DNA of 64,000 nt from Pseudobdellovibrionaceae bacterium. Lineage in GTDB: Bacteria; Bdellovibrionota; Bdellovibrionia; Bdellovibrionales; UBA1609. Positions 52,095 through 60,529 of the stretch are shown piece after piece. The DNA lies in the NCBI GenBank assembly GCA_947444305.1, contig CANEZP010000006.1, forward strand, positions 156,618 to 220,617. Reading direction: 5' to 3'. How positions within the stretch are numbered: the stretch's first letter is position 1; each line of letters opens with the position of its first letter. The position numbers and the translations under genes were made by a program. A model generated the notes under the pieces. It was not told the DNA's origin, made no database searches, and saw only the letters and a program-made list of their open reading frames with translations.

Positions 52095-52973
52095 TTATAA
52101 CGGTACAAACGGTCCGCGTTTCTTCGGCGGTGGCGCCGCCACCGGTGCCGGAGGCGGCGGCGGCAACGCGGCCGGCGCACGGATATTCAGCATTTCTTGC
52201 GAAACTTTTCCTAACAATGATTCGATCGTCGATTCGGGAAAGCGCTTTTTGTTGTGATCCGACGGGTGACGGAGCGTGATGAACAACGACCCCGGCGAAG
52301 TCGATAAGATGTAAATCAGATCTTGCGATTCTTCGGGCGAAGCTTCCACGGTAATCGAAGTGAAGTTCATATCGTCGCGAAGCGGAATAACCTGCCAGCT
52401 ATCTTTGCCCTGTTTTTCGAGCGAGGCGGGCAAATCGTTAACGATGCGCATGCCGGTCGAAAGCACGATCACGTCTTGCATCAAAGTTTTGACTTCGCGG
52501 TGTTGGGCGACGCCCTTACCGACGTCAAGCGCGGCAACGATATCGATGCGGTCACCCGGCTTAATCAATTTACCGACCGCGTTCTGCTCGCTAATCGGAA
52601 CGGCCAAAGCACGCTTGCTCGGCGAAACTTGCAGTGACAAACCGGTGATTGGACCGGGTTTGATGACTTTACTTTGCAATAGCTGTTCGCCCTGTTTGAT
52701 CGGGGCAAGCGCGATCATGCCGATCGCGGGTTCGGGATCGTTGAAGGCGCCGGGTTCCATGAAGTTGATCGGCTTTTCTTCAACCGACAACATGGTCTCG
52801 TCGATCGTTTCCATTTCGTTGATGTCTTTAGTGACGACGACAACCCGTTGTTTTGCGCCGAACTTCTTTTGTAGTTCCGCGCTTTTTTCCTGAGTGTAGG
52901 AATACAGCAAGAACACGGCGAAAAGCGCCGCGGCTACCGATATCCATAAGGTTCTGGTTTCGTTCTGATTCAC
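52095..52973 (-). CDS. cpaB: Tad pilus assembly protein CpaB (RcpC)
   Basis: 292 residues. A single N-terminal membrane helix (LWISVAAALFAVFLLYSYT) leads to a SAF domain (VVVVTKDINEMETIDETMLSVEEKPINFMEPGAFNDPEPAIGMIALAPIKQGEQLLQSKV) and an RcpC-like region. The C-terminus is a Pro/Ala-rich tail (APAALPPPPPAPVAAPPPKKRGP). CpaB stabilises the secretin in the periplasm. Confidence 0.93.
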   Translation of the reverse strand: MNQNETRTLWISVAAALFAVFLLYSYTQEKSAELQKKFGAKQRVVVVTKDINEMETIDETMLSVEEKPINFMEPGAFNDPEPAIGMIALAPIKQGEQLLQSKVIKPGPITGLSLQVSPSKRALAVPISEQNAVGKLIKPGDRIDIVAALDVGKGVAQHREVKTLMQDVIVLSTGMRIVNDLPASLEKQGKDSWQVIPLRDDMNFTSITVEASPEESQDLIYILSTSPGSLFITLRHPSDHNKKRFPESTIESLLGKVSQEMLNIRAPAALPPPPPAPVAAPPPKKRGPFVPL

Positions 52974-53003
52974 AGCACTTCTCCCACAATTACGTCCCGC
53001 ATC

Positions 53004-53477
53004 TTAATTCCCACCACAATTTGCATTTAAACAGATTCCGTAGCCGACCATGACCCACGCGGGGTTTACTTCGATCCGCTCGTTGCGCGGCTGAAGTTGA
53101 AAGATCTGCGTGTTGTGCGCCTCTTGGCTTGCATCGGCCGGGGGCGTAGTGCGCCCGATGGCGATGGGGCGAGCCGTGGCAACGAAACGTTGGCGCGGAT
53201 CGCTCTCGTGATTCACGGCGTGGTAGCGCCACTGCTTGCTCGAATAATTAATCGGCCGCGTAAGACCGGACCCGTCTTCACGGAAGTAGTTCAGGTTCGA
53301 ACGCTGGCGAAAAGTTTCGAAGGAATAAGTACGCGCACCGATCGAATGCAGAACGGCGGTGTGGATCAAACCGAAGAAGCCCATGCCGAAAGACGTCAGG
53401 ACCATGAAGATCACGATCAGCGGGACGGACTCTAACATCGCAAATCCGCGTTCGTTTTGGATCGGAGTGCGTTTCAT
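53004..53477 (-). CDS. TadE-like pseudopilin
   Basis: 157 residues from the ATG 2 bases after the stop of the preceding gene; the longer frame is not used. The prepilin motif NERG|FAMLESVPLIVIFMVLTSFGMGFFG has Glu at +5, as needed for CpaA cleavage. The rest is a periplasmic domain with a Cys pair near the end (GICLNANCGGN). One of three TadE/F-like pseudopilins in a row. Confidence 0.85.
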   Translation of the reverse strand: MKRTPIQNERGFAMLESVPLIVIFMVLTSFGMGFFGLIHTAVLHSIGARTYSFETFRQRSNLNYFREDGSGLTRPINYSSKQWRYHAVNHESDPRQRFVATARPIAIGRTTPPADASQEAHNTQIFQLQPRNERIEVNPAWVMVGYGICLNANCGGN

Positions 53478-53478
53478 G

Positions 53479-54093
53479 TTAGCACCCGTCATCAGTCTGC
53501 GGAAAATATCCGCCCGAACCGGCCGTGCTGTAAGCCGAACCACCCGAAGCCGGAAGCGTGCGGATCGCACCCCAGCGCGCGGCGGTAAAAGCTAAACACT
53601 CTTCGGTCGTAGGTTCACGGCCGAGGTAAGATCCCAAATACGTTTTGAAACCTTCACCACTGCCGTCGCCGTCGGGTTGCGTGGAACCGTAAAGCGGAAT
53701 CTGGAAATCTAGCACGACCGCGGTGAACGACGTCCCGACGCCCCAGAATTTATTGATTCCTTGGGTAGCCGATTCGAATTCGGGAATAACTTTAGTGTGA
53801 TCACCGACGTTGGGTTCTTCGTCGATCAAATACCAACCGTTGTTGTACAGCGGTTTAAAAACTTTGTTTGACGTCAGCTCTTTATACTTGGCGACGGCGC
53901 GCGCTTCTTGGCTCGCTTTATCGATGTGCGCGGTGACGTAATTTCTAGCGGCCGCGTAGGTCACGTATTGCGTGACCGAAGCGATCGACAGCGTAAACGT
54001 TAAAACGAAAAGCAACGCCGACAATCCCAAAATAAGGACCATCGAGAACATGAAGTCGATCGTTAAGATGCCGCGTTCGTTATTTAAAATCAT
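53479..54093 (-). CDS. TadE/TadF-like pseudopilin
   Basis: 204 residues. NNERG|ILTIDFMFSMVLILGLSALLFVLTFTLS is a prepilin-type N-terminus with Asp at +5 instead of Glu. A long periplasmic domain follows with a Gly/Ser-rich end and a Cys at the last position (DDGC). It overlaps the upstream pseudopilin gene by 4 bases. Probably part of the pilus tip or assembly complex. Confidence 0.8.
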   Translation of the reverse strand: MILNNERGILTIDFMFSMVLILGLSALLFVLTFTLSIASVTQYVTYAAARNYVTAHIDKASQEARAVAKYKELTSNKVFKPLYNNGWYLIDEEPNVGDHTKVIPEFESATQGINKFWGVGTSFTAVVLDFQIPLYGSTQPDGDGSGEGFKTYLGSYLGREPTTEECLAFTAARWGAIRTLPASGGSAYSTAGSGGYFPQTDDGC

Positions 54094-54371
54094 CGCCCCT
54101 CATCCCCGGTGATAACGACACCACGGTTGTGAGCGTTCGGATGAATAAGCGCGCCGGTGGCCGGCGGTGCCCAAACTCCGTTTTGCAACATGCCCGCGAG
54201 ATTCTGCCACGGGCCGCTGATCATTTGTTTCAGCAGTTCATTTTTTTTGAAATAGTTTGCGACCATGAACGTGAAGCCGACCAGCATGACGATAATCAAA
54301 ACGGCTTCGACGATCATTTGACCGCCCTGTCCGGAGAGATTTGGTTTCGTCGCTTGCCGGCCTGCCGTCAT
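54090..54371 (-). CDS. Short pilin-like protein (TadE-like)
   Basis: 93 residues from the ATG that overlaps the cpaA stop (ATGA); the longer frame is antisense coding. LSGQGG|QMIVEAVLIIVMLVGFTFMVANYF has the prepilin pattern with Glu at +5. The C-terminal part is short (ISGPWQNLAGMLQNGVWAPPATGALI...). Likely a minor pilin of the Tad machine. Confidence 0.8.
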   Translation of the reverse strand: MTAGRQATKPNLSGQGGQMIVEAVLIIVMLVGFTFMVANYFKKNELLKQMISGPWQNLAGMLQNGVWAPPATGALIHPNAHNRGVVITGDEGR

Positions 54372-54862
54372 AGTACTCCCGCGATCCTGAGGAAGGTCAG
54401 CTGCGTAAGCCAGCCGAGGAGTAATGCGAACGTGTACGGAATCTTTTGTAGTTGCTGCGCTTCGATCTTTTGTCGTGATGCTGCTTTCGTCGTGTTGCGG
54501 ACCAAGGCCAACAACTGTTTCGAAAGAGCCGCGCGGGTTACGCCGAAGAGCGCGCCCCAAAAGAACGAGTAGATCAAGGTCCAGAACATCGAGACGGGAT
54601 CCAAGGCCAATGCGAAAACTCCAAAGAGCTTTACGTCGCCGCCGCCTAGGATTCGAACCGCGAATAAAGGAATGGTAATGATCAACGCCAGCAGCATCGC
54701 GCCGATGCCGATCATCGTTCCATCAATGCCTCGGAAATAAAGACTTGAGAAAGCCACGACGGGCAACAAAGCCATGATGAGTGCGTTGTGAACTTTGCGC
54801 GAGCGCAGATCGTCGACCATGCCCGCGATTAATGTAAGAGTAGCAACGCCGAACATGACCAT
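54368..54862 (-). CDS. cpaA: Prepilin peptidase CpaA (TadV)
   Basis: 164 residues, all membrane helices. The aspartyl protease motifs are DDLRSRKVHN (first catalytic Asp near residue 17) and GGGDVKL (second Asp). This short form lacks the methylase domain of PilD-type peptidases, as in TadV. It would cleave the five prepilin-like proteins of this cluster. It overlaps the preceding gene by one base (TAATG). Confidence 0.93.
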   Translation of the reverse strand: MVMFGVATLTLIAGMVDDLRSRKVHNALIMALLPVVAFSSLYFRGIDGTMIGIGAMLLALIITIPLFAVRILGGGDVKLFGVFALALDPVSMFWTLIYSFFWGALFGVTRAALSKQLLALVRNTTKAASRQKIEAQQLQKIPYTFALLLGWLTQLTFLRIAGVL

Positions 54863-55080
54863 TAGGTTCCTCCCGACGGGCCGTCCGGCTTAAACCAGCT
54901 CACGCCTTTGCCGTCGTCGGACTTTCGGAAACCGTCACCTACGGAAATGTTTCGTTCAACACGTGCGGCGAGCCTCGGCGCTGACTTTTTAAACGTCTCG
55001 ATAGGACCGAGATCGCCTAGAAAAGCGCCGATAATCAAAAAACCATAGATGCCCACGAGGAGCACCAACTCGACCGTCAT
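54862..55080 (-). CDS. Small membrane protein of the Tad operon
   Basis: 72 residues between the Flp pilin and CpaA. One helix (VELVLLVGIYGFLIIGAFLG) and a short charged C-terminal tail. It lacks the +5 Glu motif, so is not an obvious pilin. Function unknown; its place in the operon suggests a role in pilus assembly. Confidence 0.7.
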   Translation of the reverse strand: MTVELVLLVGIYGFLIIGAFLGDLGPIETFKKSAPRLAARVERNISVGDGFRKSDDGKGVSWFKPDGPSGGT

Positions 55081-55108
55081 GATTTACCCCTAAATCTTTA
55101 TGCCGTTA

Positions 55109-55300
55109 TTAAGTACCGTTGGGACTGAACGCACCGATGGCGCCGCCCAATTCATCGAGCTTCGCGCTCAACGTTTCGGTGATCTTCGTACGGAACATCA
55201 AAGCCAGTGCAACAACGACGACGAGTAATAGAATATACTCGGTCGCGCCTTGGCCGGATTCATCGTTCCAAAGGTTCTTTAAAAGTTTGGTCATCTTCAT
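55109..55300 (-). CDS. flp: Flp-type major pilin
   Basis: 63 residues, the usual size of Flp pilins. A short basic leader (KMTKLLKNLWNDESG) is followed by QGATEYILLLVVVVALALMF, with cleavage after Gly and Glu at +5 and the Tyr of the Flp motif. The body after the helix is short (TKITETLSAKLDELGGAIGAFSPNGT). It makes up the fibre of the Tad pilus, used for adhesion and biofilm. First gene of the operon; its own promoter is likely in the 230 bases upstream. Confidence 0.93.
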   Translation of the reverse strand: MKMTKLLKNLWNDESGQGATEYILLLVVVVALALMFRTKITETLSAKLDELGGAIGAFSPNGT

Positions 55301-55529
55301 AGCTAATCCCCCTGTAGTATTTCATATCGGTCCGTTACACGGCCGACATAAGGTCTGGTGTTTGGTTATTGAAGAGATAACGGGCAGGTAGCTAAGATTA
55401 TCAAAGCCCAGGGGCGTTCACTACGAATACCCGGACCCGTGTTTCATCGTGAGACGCTAATACCTATATTAGACTCAAAAGCGAGCACGGTTCTTCCGAT
55501 ACGATAGAGTGGTGTTCCCAATACGAGAC

Positions 55530-56354
55530 ATGCTAAAAATTCCCGGCCCGCTCGGTAACGAGCGCGGGCAAGGTCTGGTCGAGTACATCCTCGTGGTGGT
55601 CGTCAGCGTGTCTTTAATTCTCGGCGGTCTTTACCAACTGAACACCGCCTTCAAAGGTTGGGCGAATAATTATTTCGGTAACTACCTGGCTTGTTTACTC
55701 GAAAGCGGCGAGCTCCCGAACATTTCTGGTGGCGGCGGCGACGGCGGAATTTGTAACGAAATTTTCAAACCTTTCTCGCTCGCCGACGGCCGGCCGTTAA
55801 ATCCCGGCTACTCCCCGCCCGAAGCAAAACCCGACAGTAAAGGTGGCGGCACCCGCGAAGGCGGCCGGGCCGGTACATCCGTCGGCCGCAGGAGCGGCGG
55901 CGGTGGCGGCTCGGGCGGCGGCGGTCGGTTCGCCGGCGGATCCTTTGGTTCCGGCAAAAAGAAAATCGGCGCGACCGGCCGGCGAGGAGCCTCGGCCACC
56001 TACACGGGCAGTACCGCGGCGGGCGATTACGGCAATGGAAGCGGAAGAAGCGGCAAGCGTAATCCGATCGCGGTTAAACCACGCCTCGACAACCGCTTCG
56101 CCTTACAAGACGAGCGCGAGCGGCCACAAAAAAGAAGCGTTGCCGGTGGCGGACGCCGCCCGCAAGAAAGCGGCGGTCAAACTCCCCGGGTTCGCGTGAA
56201 GCGGACGGATGTTAAGAAGTCGGCAACCGCCGAAGCCGATAGCGGATTGACGCTGCCGAGTTTCTTAAAGTGGTTAGTCATCGCGGGTATCATCATCGCG
56301 CTGATCGTCGTGCTCGGCGGCCAGAGTTTGCAAATCGGAAAGTCGATGGATTAA
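55530..56354 (+). CDS. Flp-like prepilin fused to a Gly/Arg-rich region and a C-terminal membrane helix
   Basis: 274 residues from ATG 55530; GTG 55509 is possible. The N-terminus GNERG|QGLVEYILVVVVSVSLILGGLY is a Flp-like prepilin motif with Glu at +5. After a short periplasmic segment with two Cys (LACLLESG; GGICNEI), about 150 residues are Gly/Arg/Ser-rich low complexity (GGGTREGGRAGTSVGRRSGGGGGSG). The C-terminus is a second membrane helix (LKWLVIAGIIIALIVVLGG). Standard pilins lack this. It is divergent from the Tad operon and may anchor or link the pilus. Confidence 0.8.
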   Translation: MLKIPGPLGNERGQGLVEYILVVVVSVSLILGGLYQLNTAFKGWANNYFGNYLACLLESGELPNISGGGGDGGICNEIFKPFSLADGRPLNPGYSPPEAKPDSKGGGTREGGRAGTSVGRRSGGGGGSGGGGRFAGGSFGSGKKKIGATGRRGASATYTGSTAAGDYGNGSGRSGKRNPIAVKPRLDNRFALQDERERPQKRSVAGGGRRPQESGGQTPRVRVKRTDVKKSATAEADSGLTLPSFLKWLVIAGIIIALIVVLGGQSLQIGKSMD

Positions 56355-56483
56355 CGCTTCCGATTCGCTTTGCGGAAATGTGCACTTTTGTGCGTCAACT
56401 CTTTAATAAAGAAAAATTTTTACCTCTGACTCTGCGATGGACAAACTCCGTTCCGCTGAAGGATACCTGAAGGTGGGGGTACT

Positions 56484-56867
56484 ATGGAGGGTCAGGAGGA
56501 TCGTGGCATTGTCACGATCAACCGCCGCGGCGTATTTACCTTGGACGAAGCTCGCGCGATATTGCCCGTGGTAAGGCGGATCACGCACGAGTTTAGCGCC
56601 AAGGTGGATCTGCTCATCGCCAGGCTTGAAACTTTGCAGCTCAATCAGACGGAAACGATTTGTGCGCTTGAAAAACAAGTGAATGAATTGATCCAGACGT
56701 GGAACGACAAGATTCGCAAACTTGGCGCCGATCCACGTGGTCTTTGGGTGGTCGACTTTAATAACGGACAAGGTTATTACTGCTGGAAACATCCTGAGCA
56801 GGACATTCTTTACTGGCACGCCCTTGAAGACGGTTACTCGGGAAGGAAACCGCTCTCCAACAGCTAA
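56484..56867 (+). CDS. DUF2203-family protein
   Basis: 127 residues. FTLDEARAILPVVRRITHEF at the start and the C-terminal RKLGADPRGLWVVDFNNGQGYYCWKHPEQDILYWHALEDGYSGRKPL are the hallmarks of DUF2203. The middle is a helix (KVDLLIARLETLQLNQTETICALEKQVNELIQTWNDK). Biochemical role unknown in the family. It precedes NAD synthetase by 9 bases, so it is likely co-transcribed. Confidence 0.9.
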   Translation: MEGQEDRGIVTINRRGVFTLDEARAILPVVRRITHEFSAKVDLLIARLETLQLNQTETICALEKQVNELIQTWNDKIRKLGADPRGLWVVDFNNGQGYYCWKHPEQDILYWHALEDGYSGRKPLSNS

Positions 56868-56876
56868 GGATCCCAC

Positions 56877-58505
56877 ATGCGCGTTGCGCTCGCCCAGATC
56901 AACTCCCTCCTCGGCGATTTCGAAAATAACAAAGCAAAAATTCTGGACAACGTCCGCCGCGCGGTCGAACGCCGCTGCGATCTCGTCGTCTTCCCCGAGG
57001 CCGCCCTTTTCGGCTACCATCCCGTAGATTTGCTCGAGCGGCCTTCGCTCGTCGAAACCCAAGAAAAAGTTTTGCGCGAGATCCACAAGGCGATTCCGAA
57101 AGGCGTGGGCGTTTTGGTCGGCGCGTTCGTGCGCAACACTTCTAAAAAAGGAAAAGGTTTCTGGAACGCGGCCGTTTTCTTAGAGCGCGGTAAGAAACCG
57201 CAAATCTTCGCTAAACAACTTTTGCCTACCTACGATGTCTTCGACGAAAGCCGCCACATTGAACCGGGCCGCCTCGCCGACAACATTTTAAATTGGCGAG
57301 GCAAACGAATCCTCATCACGATCTGCGAAGATATTTGGGGCTGGCCACGCAAAGACAATCCGTTCTTCTCCACGTACGGCCGAAATCCGCTAGAGGATGT
57401 TAAACCACGCAAAATGGATTTGGTTTTGAATCTTAGTGCTTCACCGTTCACCGCTACGAAACTGAAAAATCGTATGACCGTCATCAAAGCGACGGCCACC
57501 CACTTCAAGTGTCCTATGGTCTACGTGAATATGGTCGGCGGCCAAGACGAACTAATCTTCGACGGCGCCTCGGTTGCGGTCGATAAGGCCGGCAAGGTCA
57601 TCGCGCAGAACGTGCGCTTCGATGAAGATCTCAACGTCGTCGATCTCGGCCCGGAAATGAGGGGCGCGCACCGCGAACTCGCCAAAGATCCGCAAGAGAT
57701 TCTACGGTCGGTCATCGTGCTGGGTTTGCGCGACTTCCTTCGCAAGACGGGGTTCTCGCGTGTTCACCTTGGTTTAAGCGGTGGTATCGATTCGGCGCTC
57801 GTCGCTTGTCTCGCCGCCGATGCGGTCGGGCCTTCGAACGTGACCGCGATCATGCTGCCCGGCCCGTTCACTTCTCCCAACAGCACGGAATGGTCCTTAG
57901 CACTAGCGAAGAACCTCGGCATTGAAATCAAGGAAGTTTCGATCGTGCCCGCGTACAAGCAAGCGCTAGCCGATTTCGAAAAAGAATTCGGCAAACAAGG
58001 TTTCGGCTTAGTGAACGAGAATCTGCAAGCCCGCCTTCGCGGGATTATGCTTATGGCTTACAGCAACCGCGACAAATCCATGCTACTCGGCTGTTCGAAC
58101 AAAAGCGAATTGGCCGTCGGTTACTCCACCTTGTACGGCGACATGATCGGCGGTCTGATGCCGATCGGTGATCTTTTAAAAACGGAAGTGTTCGCCTTAT
58201 CTAGATACTACAATTCTCAGGGCGAAATCATCCCGGCCGAAATCATCGACCGCCCACCGTCGGCCGAGCTGCGCGAAAATCAAACGGATCAAGATTCGCT
58301 TCCGCCTTACGAAGAGCTCGACAAGGTGATCAGCAATTTAGTCTTAGGTTTCAAACCGGTGAAGACCGATTTGGAAAAACGGGTTTTGGATCTAATGATG
58401 AAAAGTGAATTCAAACGCTGGCAATCCCCGCCGGTTTTGAAAATTTCGGATCACGCTTTCGGACGCGGCCGCCGCTTCCCGGTCGCCCACCGGGCGCGCG
58501 GCTAA
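56877..58505 (+). CDS. nadE: Glutamine-dependent NAD+ synthetase
   Basis: 542 residues, the long two-domain form. The N-terminal nitrilase-like glutaminase has the catalytic Glu in VVFPEAALFGYHP, Lys in AKQLLPTYDVFDE and Cys150 in ITICEDIWGW. The C-terminal synthetase has the P-loop SGGIDSAL near residue 300 and GCSNKSELAVGYSTLYGDM. It turns deamido-NAD, ATP and glutamine-derived ammonia to NAD+, the last step of NAD synthesis. Cytoplasmic. Confidence 0.97.
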   Translation: MRVALAQINSLLGDFENNKAKILDNVRRAVERRCDLVVFPEAALFGYHPVDLLERPSLVETQEKVLREIHKAIPKGVGVLVGAFVRNTSKKGKGFWNAAVFLERGKKPQIFAKQLLPTYDVFDESRHIEPGRLADNILNWRGKRILITICEDIWGWPRKDNPFFSTYGRNPLEDVKPRKMDLVLNLSASPFTATKLKNRMTVIKATATHFKCPMVYVNMVGGQDELIFDGASVAVDKAGKVIAQNVRFDEDLNVVDLGPEMRGAHRELAKDPQEILRSVIVLGLRDFLRKTGFSRVHLGLSGGIDSALVACLAADAVGPSNVTAIMLPGPFTSPNSTEWSLALAKNLGIEIKEVSIVPAYKQALADFEKEFGKQGFGLVNENLQARLRGIMLMAYSNRDKSMLLGCSNKSELAVGYSTLYGDMIGGLMPIGDLLKTEVFALSRYYNSQGEIIPAEIIDRPPSAELRENQTDQDSLPPYEELDKVISNLVLGFKPVKTDLEKRVLDLMMKSEFKRWQSPPVLKISDHAFGRGRRFPVAHRARG

Positions 58506-58533
58506 GTATGGTAATAAACTTGAAGGAGATCGC

Positions 58534-59409
58534 GTGACGGCATTTAAAATCTTTATTTTTTTAATCATCGGATCAACAGCTCATGCATTCGCGGCCGACC
58601 GGTTCGCTGAACCGAAATGGAAAGCGACTTGTCAGATCGGGACGAGGACGGTGGAACTCAAAATTACATCCAAGAGTGGGCATGCCGATGATGATGATAT
58701 GGACTTACAGGTCAGCATCGACGGGAAGAACCAGAACCTCAAATACAAGCCGTCCCTCTTCACTTACGACGGTCTTGAGAAGTTGAAAGCGGGATCCGCT
58801 TGCGATCTTCTGCCCTCCTACGTGATCGGCGATAAGGCGATCATCTTATTCGCCGTTGACGGCCGTCCGAACCTCGATCATCTAGCCGCGCTGCTGATCG
58901 ATGTTAAAAATGGCCGGATCCTCGATTCGAGCTTTGATCTCGGAGCCATCTACGAATTGGATATTAAAAAATCTAACGACGGCATTCGCGTAAAACTCAA
59001 TCAGGGCTGGAAAAAGAAATCAACTTCCGACGGACCGGACAATCTCCTCAGCGGCTGGAAGATCATTAACGTCGGTGAGCAAAAAATCAAAGCCACCTGG
59101 GAAAAAGCTTTACCGACGACACACGAAACTTACGGCGATACAGAATGTCCGTACCCGGCTGAGCCTTTGAATTGGATCGCGAAATATTGCGGTCATGTCA
59201 TCGGCTCAGGCGACGAGATCGCAATTCAGGCCAGCCCTTGTTTCGAAAAAGCTCAAACCGATCTGAAGGCCGGCTCCGCATGTGAGATAAAAAAGAAATA
59301 TAAAACCAAAACCTGCGAACTCGCCATGAAGCAGAAACAAATCAAGGCGAAATCTATCGCCGAGTGTTTAGATGGTGACGAAATTAAACCCTTTTTCGCC
59401 GGAAGCTAA
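58534..59409 (+). CDS. Secreted protein of unknown function
   Basis: 291 residues with a GTG start preceded by AAGGAG and a signal peptide ending AFA (about residue 21). Beta-rich in the first 150 residues (KATCQIGTRTVELKITSKSGHADDDDMDLQVSI) and with many Cys (ATCQ, SACDLL, DTECPYP, KYCGH, SPCFE, SACEI, KTCEL, AECLD), which are probably disulfides. No family recognised. Confidence 0.75.
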   Translation: MTAFKIFIFLIIGSTAHAFAADRFAEPKWKATCQIGTRTVELKITSKSGHADDDDMDLQVSIDGKNQNLKYKPSLFTYDGLEKLKAGSACDLLPSYVIGDKAIILFAVDGRPNLDHLAALLIDVKNGRILDSSFDLGAIYELDIKKSNDGIRVKLNQGWKKKSTSDGPDNLLSGWKIINVGEQKIKATWEKALPTTHETYGDTECPYPAEPLNWIAKYCGHVIGSGDEIAIQASPCFEKAQTDLKAGSACEIKKKYKTKTCELAMKQKQIKAKSIAECLDGDEIKPFFAGS

Positions 59410-59417
59410 TTCATAAA

Positions 59418-59969
59418 TTAATTCGCGTTTTCAAAAGCGTCGGCCGCGAGGTCGATGATTTCGGATTCGCGTTTTTTGAATTTTTCGCTCATCGGGTCGA
59501 CCGTTTCTTTGCCGGCGATCCACCGGATTAGGCGGCCACCGTCGATGTAGAAACGATGTTCTACTTTTTCTTGCAAAGGCTTCGGCAGAACTTCCATCTC
59601 GAGCATCATGGGTTGCGCGAAACGTGTTTCATCTTCGAGCACGAAGAATGCCATGTCTTTATCGTAGAAGATTGAGTATTTGGCCTGACCCATTTCGCCG
59701 AGGTATTCTTCGCGAATTTCTTTGATCACGCCGCGCGAGCGGTAAACTTCGGCCTTCGAACCCTCCGCGGACTCCCCGCCGGCGCTCGATAGTTCGGCGC
59801 GCACGAGTTTAGGCTCGGACTTTCTAATCTCTTCGTACTTCGCTTTGATTTTCTCGATGGTCGCGTCGTGGACGGCACCTTTCACGGTGATCTTCGCCGG
59901 GGCCTTCGTGTTATCCGCCGCGAGCGGGCCCGTCGAAATCAAGAATAGCAGACCGAGCACGTACCTCAT
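59418..59969 (-). CDS. Secreted protein of unknown function
   Basis: 183 residues from the ATG preceded by GGAGA; it overlaps the HD hydrolase stop by 4 bases (ATGA). A signal peptide ends LAA (about residue 18). The mature part is charged and mixed alpha/beta (KAKYEEIRKSEPKLVRAELSS; AKYSIFYDKDMAFFVLEDETRF; EVEHRFYIDGGRLIRWIAGKETV). The late FYIDGGRLIRWI segment looks like beta-strands of a PepSY- or LolA-like fold, but this is by eye. Function unknown. Confidence 0.7.
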   Translation of the reverse strand: MRYVLGLLFLISTGPLAADNTKAPAKITVKGAVHDATIEKIKAKYEEIRKSEPKLVRAELSSAGGESAEGSKAEVYRSRGVIKEIREEYLGEMGQAKYSIFYDKDMAFFVLEDETRFAQPMMLEMEVLPKPLQEKVEHRFYIDGGRLIRWIAGKETVDPMSEKFKKRESEIIDLAADAFENAN

Positions 59970-60529
59970 CGAAAGTTCTCCGCGAAACATTTTTCGATCA
60001 TGGAGTGAGCTTGCGCCCACAAAGCCCGCGAGCCCTTTTCCATCACCTGATTACGGGCGATGACCCGCTCTTTGCTAATGCCGTGCCTTTTCCAAGAGCC
60101 GCCGCCCTCTTCGCAGGCGGCGAGCACGGGCAAGAACCGATCGAGCGCCGCGAGGTAAACCGACTCGGGGCATTCCTGCTTCTCGTACGCGAGCCAGAGT
60201 TCGAGCAGTTCGGTTTTCTGTTCAGGTATTAAACCGAAGATGCGTTCGGCCGCTGCTTTTTCTTTTTCGAATTTATCTTTCATCAAGTGCGCGTCGTAGA
60301 CGAATGTGTCCCCGGCGTCGATTTCGACCACGTCGTGGATCAGCGCCATTTTCATCGTTCGTTCTATATCGACCGGCTCGTTCGCGAGGTGCTTAAAAGT
60401 AAAAACCGCCAGCGCCAAATGCCACGAGTGCTCGGCCGAATTTTCGCGCCGGCTGCCGTCGTAAAGCGAAGCTTGCCGGAGGACCGACTTAAGCTTGTCG
60501 ACTTCGCGGATGAATTGAATCTCGTTCAG
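59966..60529 (-). CDS. HD-domain hydrolase (YfbR/HDDC2-like), probable CTG start
   Basis: 187 residues if translation starts at CTG 60529. The obvious ATG inside is too late: the conserved N-terminus (FIREVDKLKSVLRQASLYDGSRRENSAEHSWHLALAVF) lies upstream of it in the same open frame, and that frame has no ATG, GTG or TTG before a TAG just upstream. CTG overlaps the exonuclease stop as CTGA, the same 4-base arrangement seen at other junctions here. The HD pattern is complete: H in AEHSWH, ALIHDVVEIDAGD and a later D. Relatives are 5'-deoxynucleotidases acting on dNMPs. Confidence 0.82.
   Translation of the reverse strand: MNEIQFIREVDKLKSVLRQASLYDGSRRENSAEHSWHLALAVFTFKHLANEPVDIERTMKMALIHDVVEIDAGDTFVYDAHLMKDKFEKEKAAAERIFGLIPEQKTELLELWLAYEKQECPESVYLAALDRFLPVLAACEEGGGSWKRHGISKERVIARNQVMEKGSRALWAQAHSMIEKCFAENFR

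Noticed and set aside
54372..54560. N-terminal extension of the short pilin frame
   Set aside because: It lies in the cpaA gene in another frame; the ATG that overlaps the cpaA stop fits the prepilin leader.
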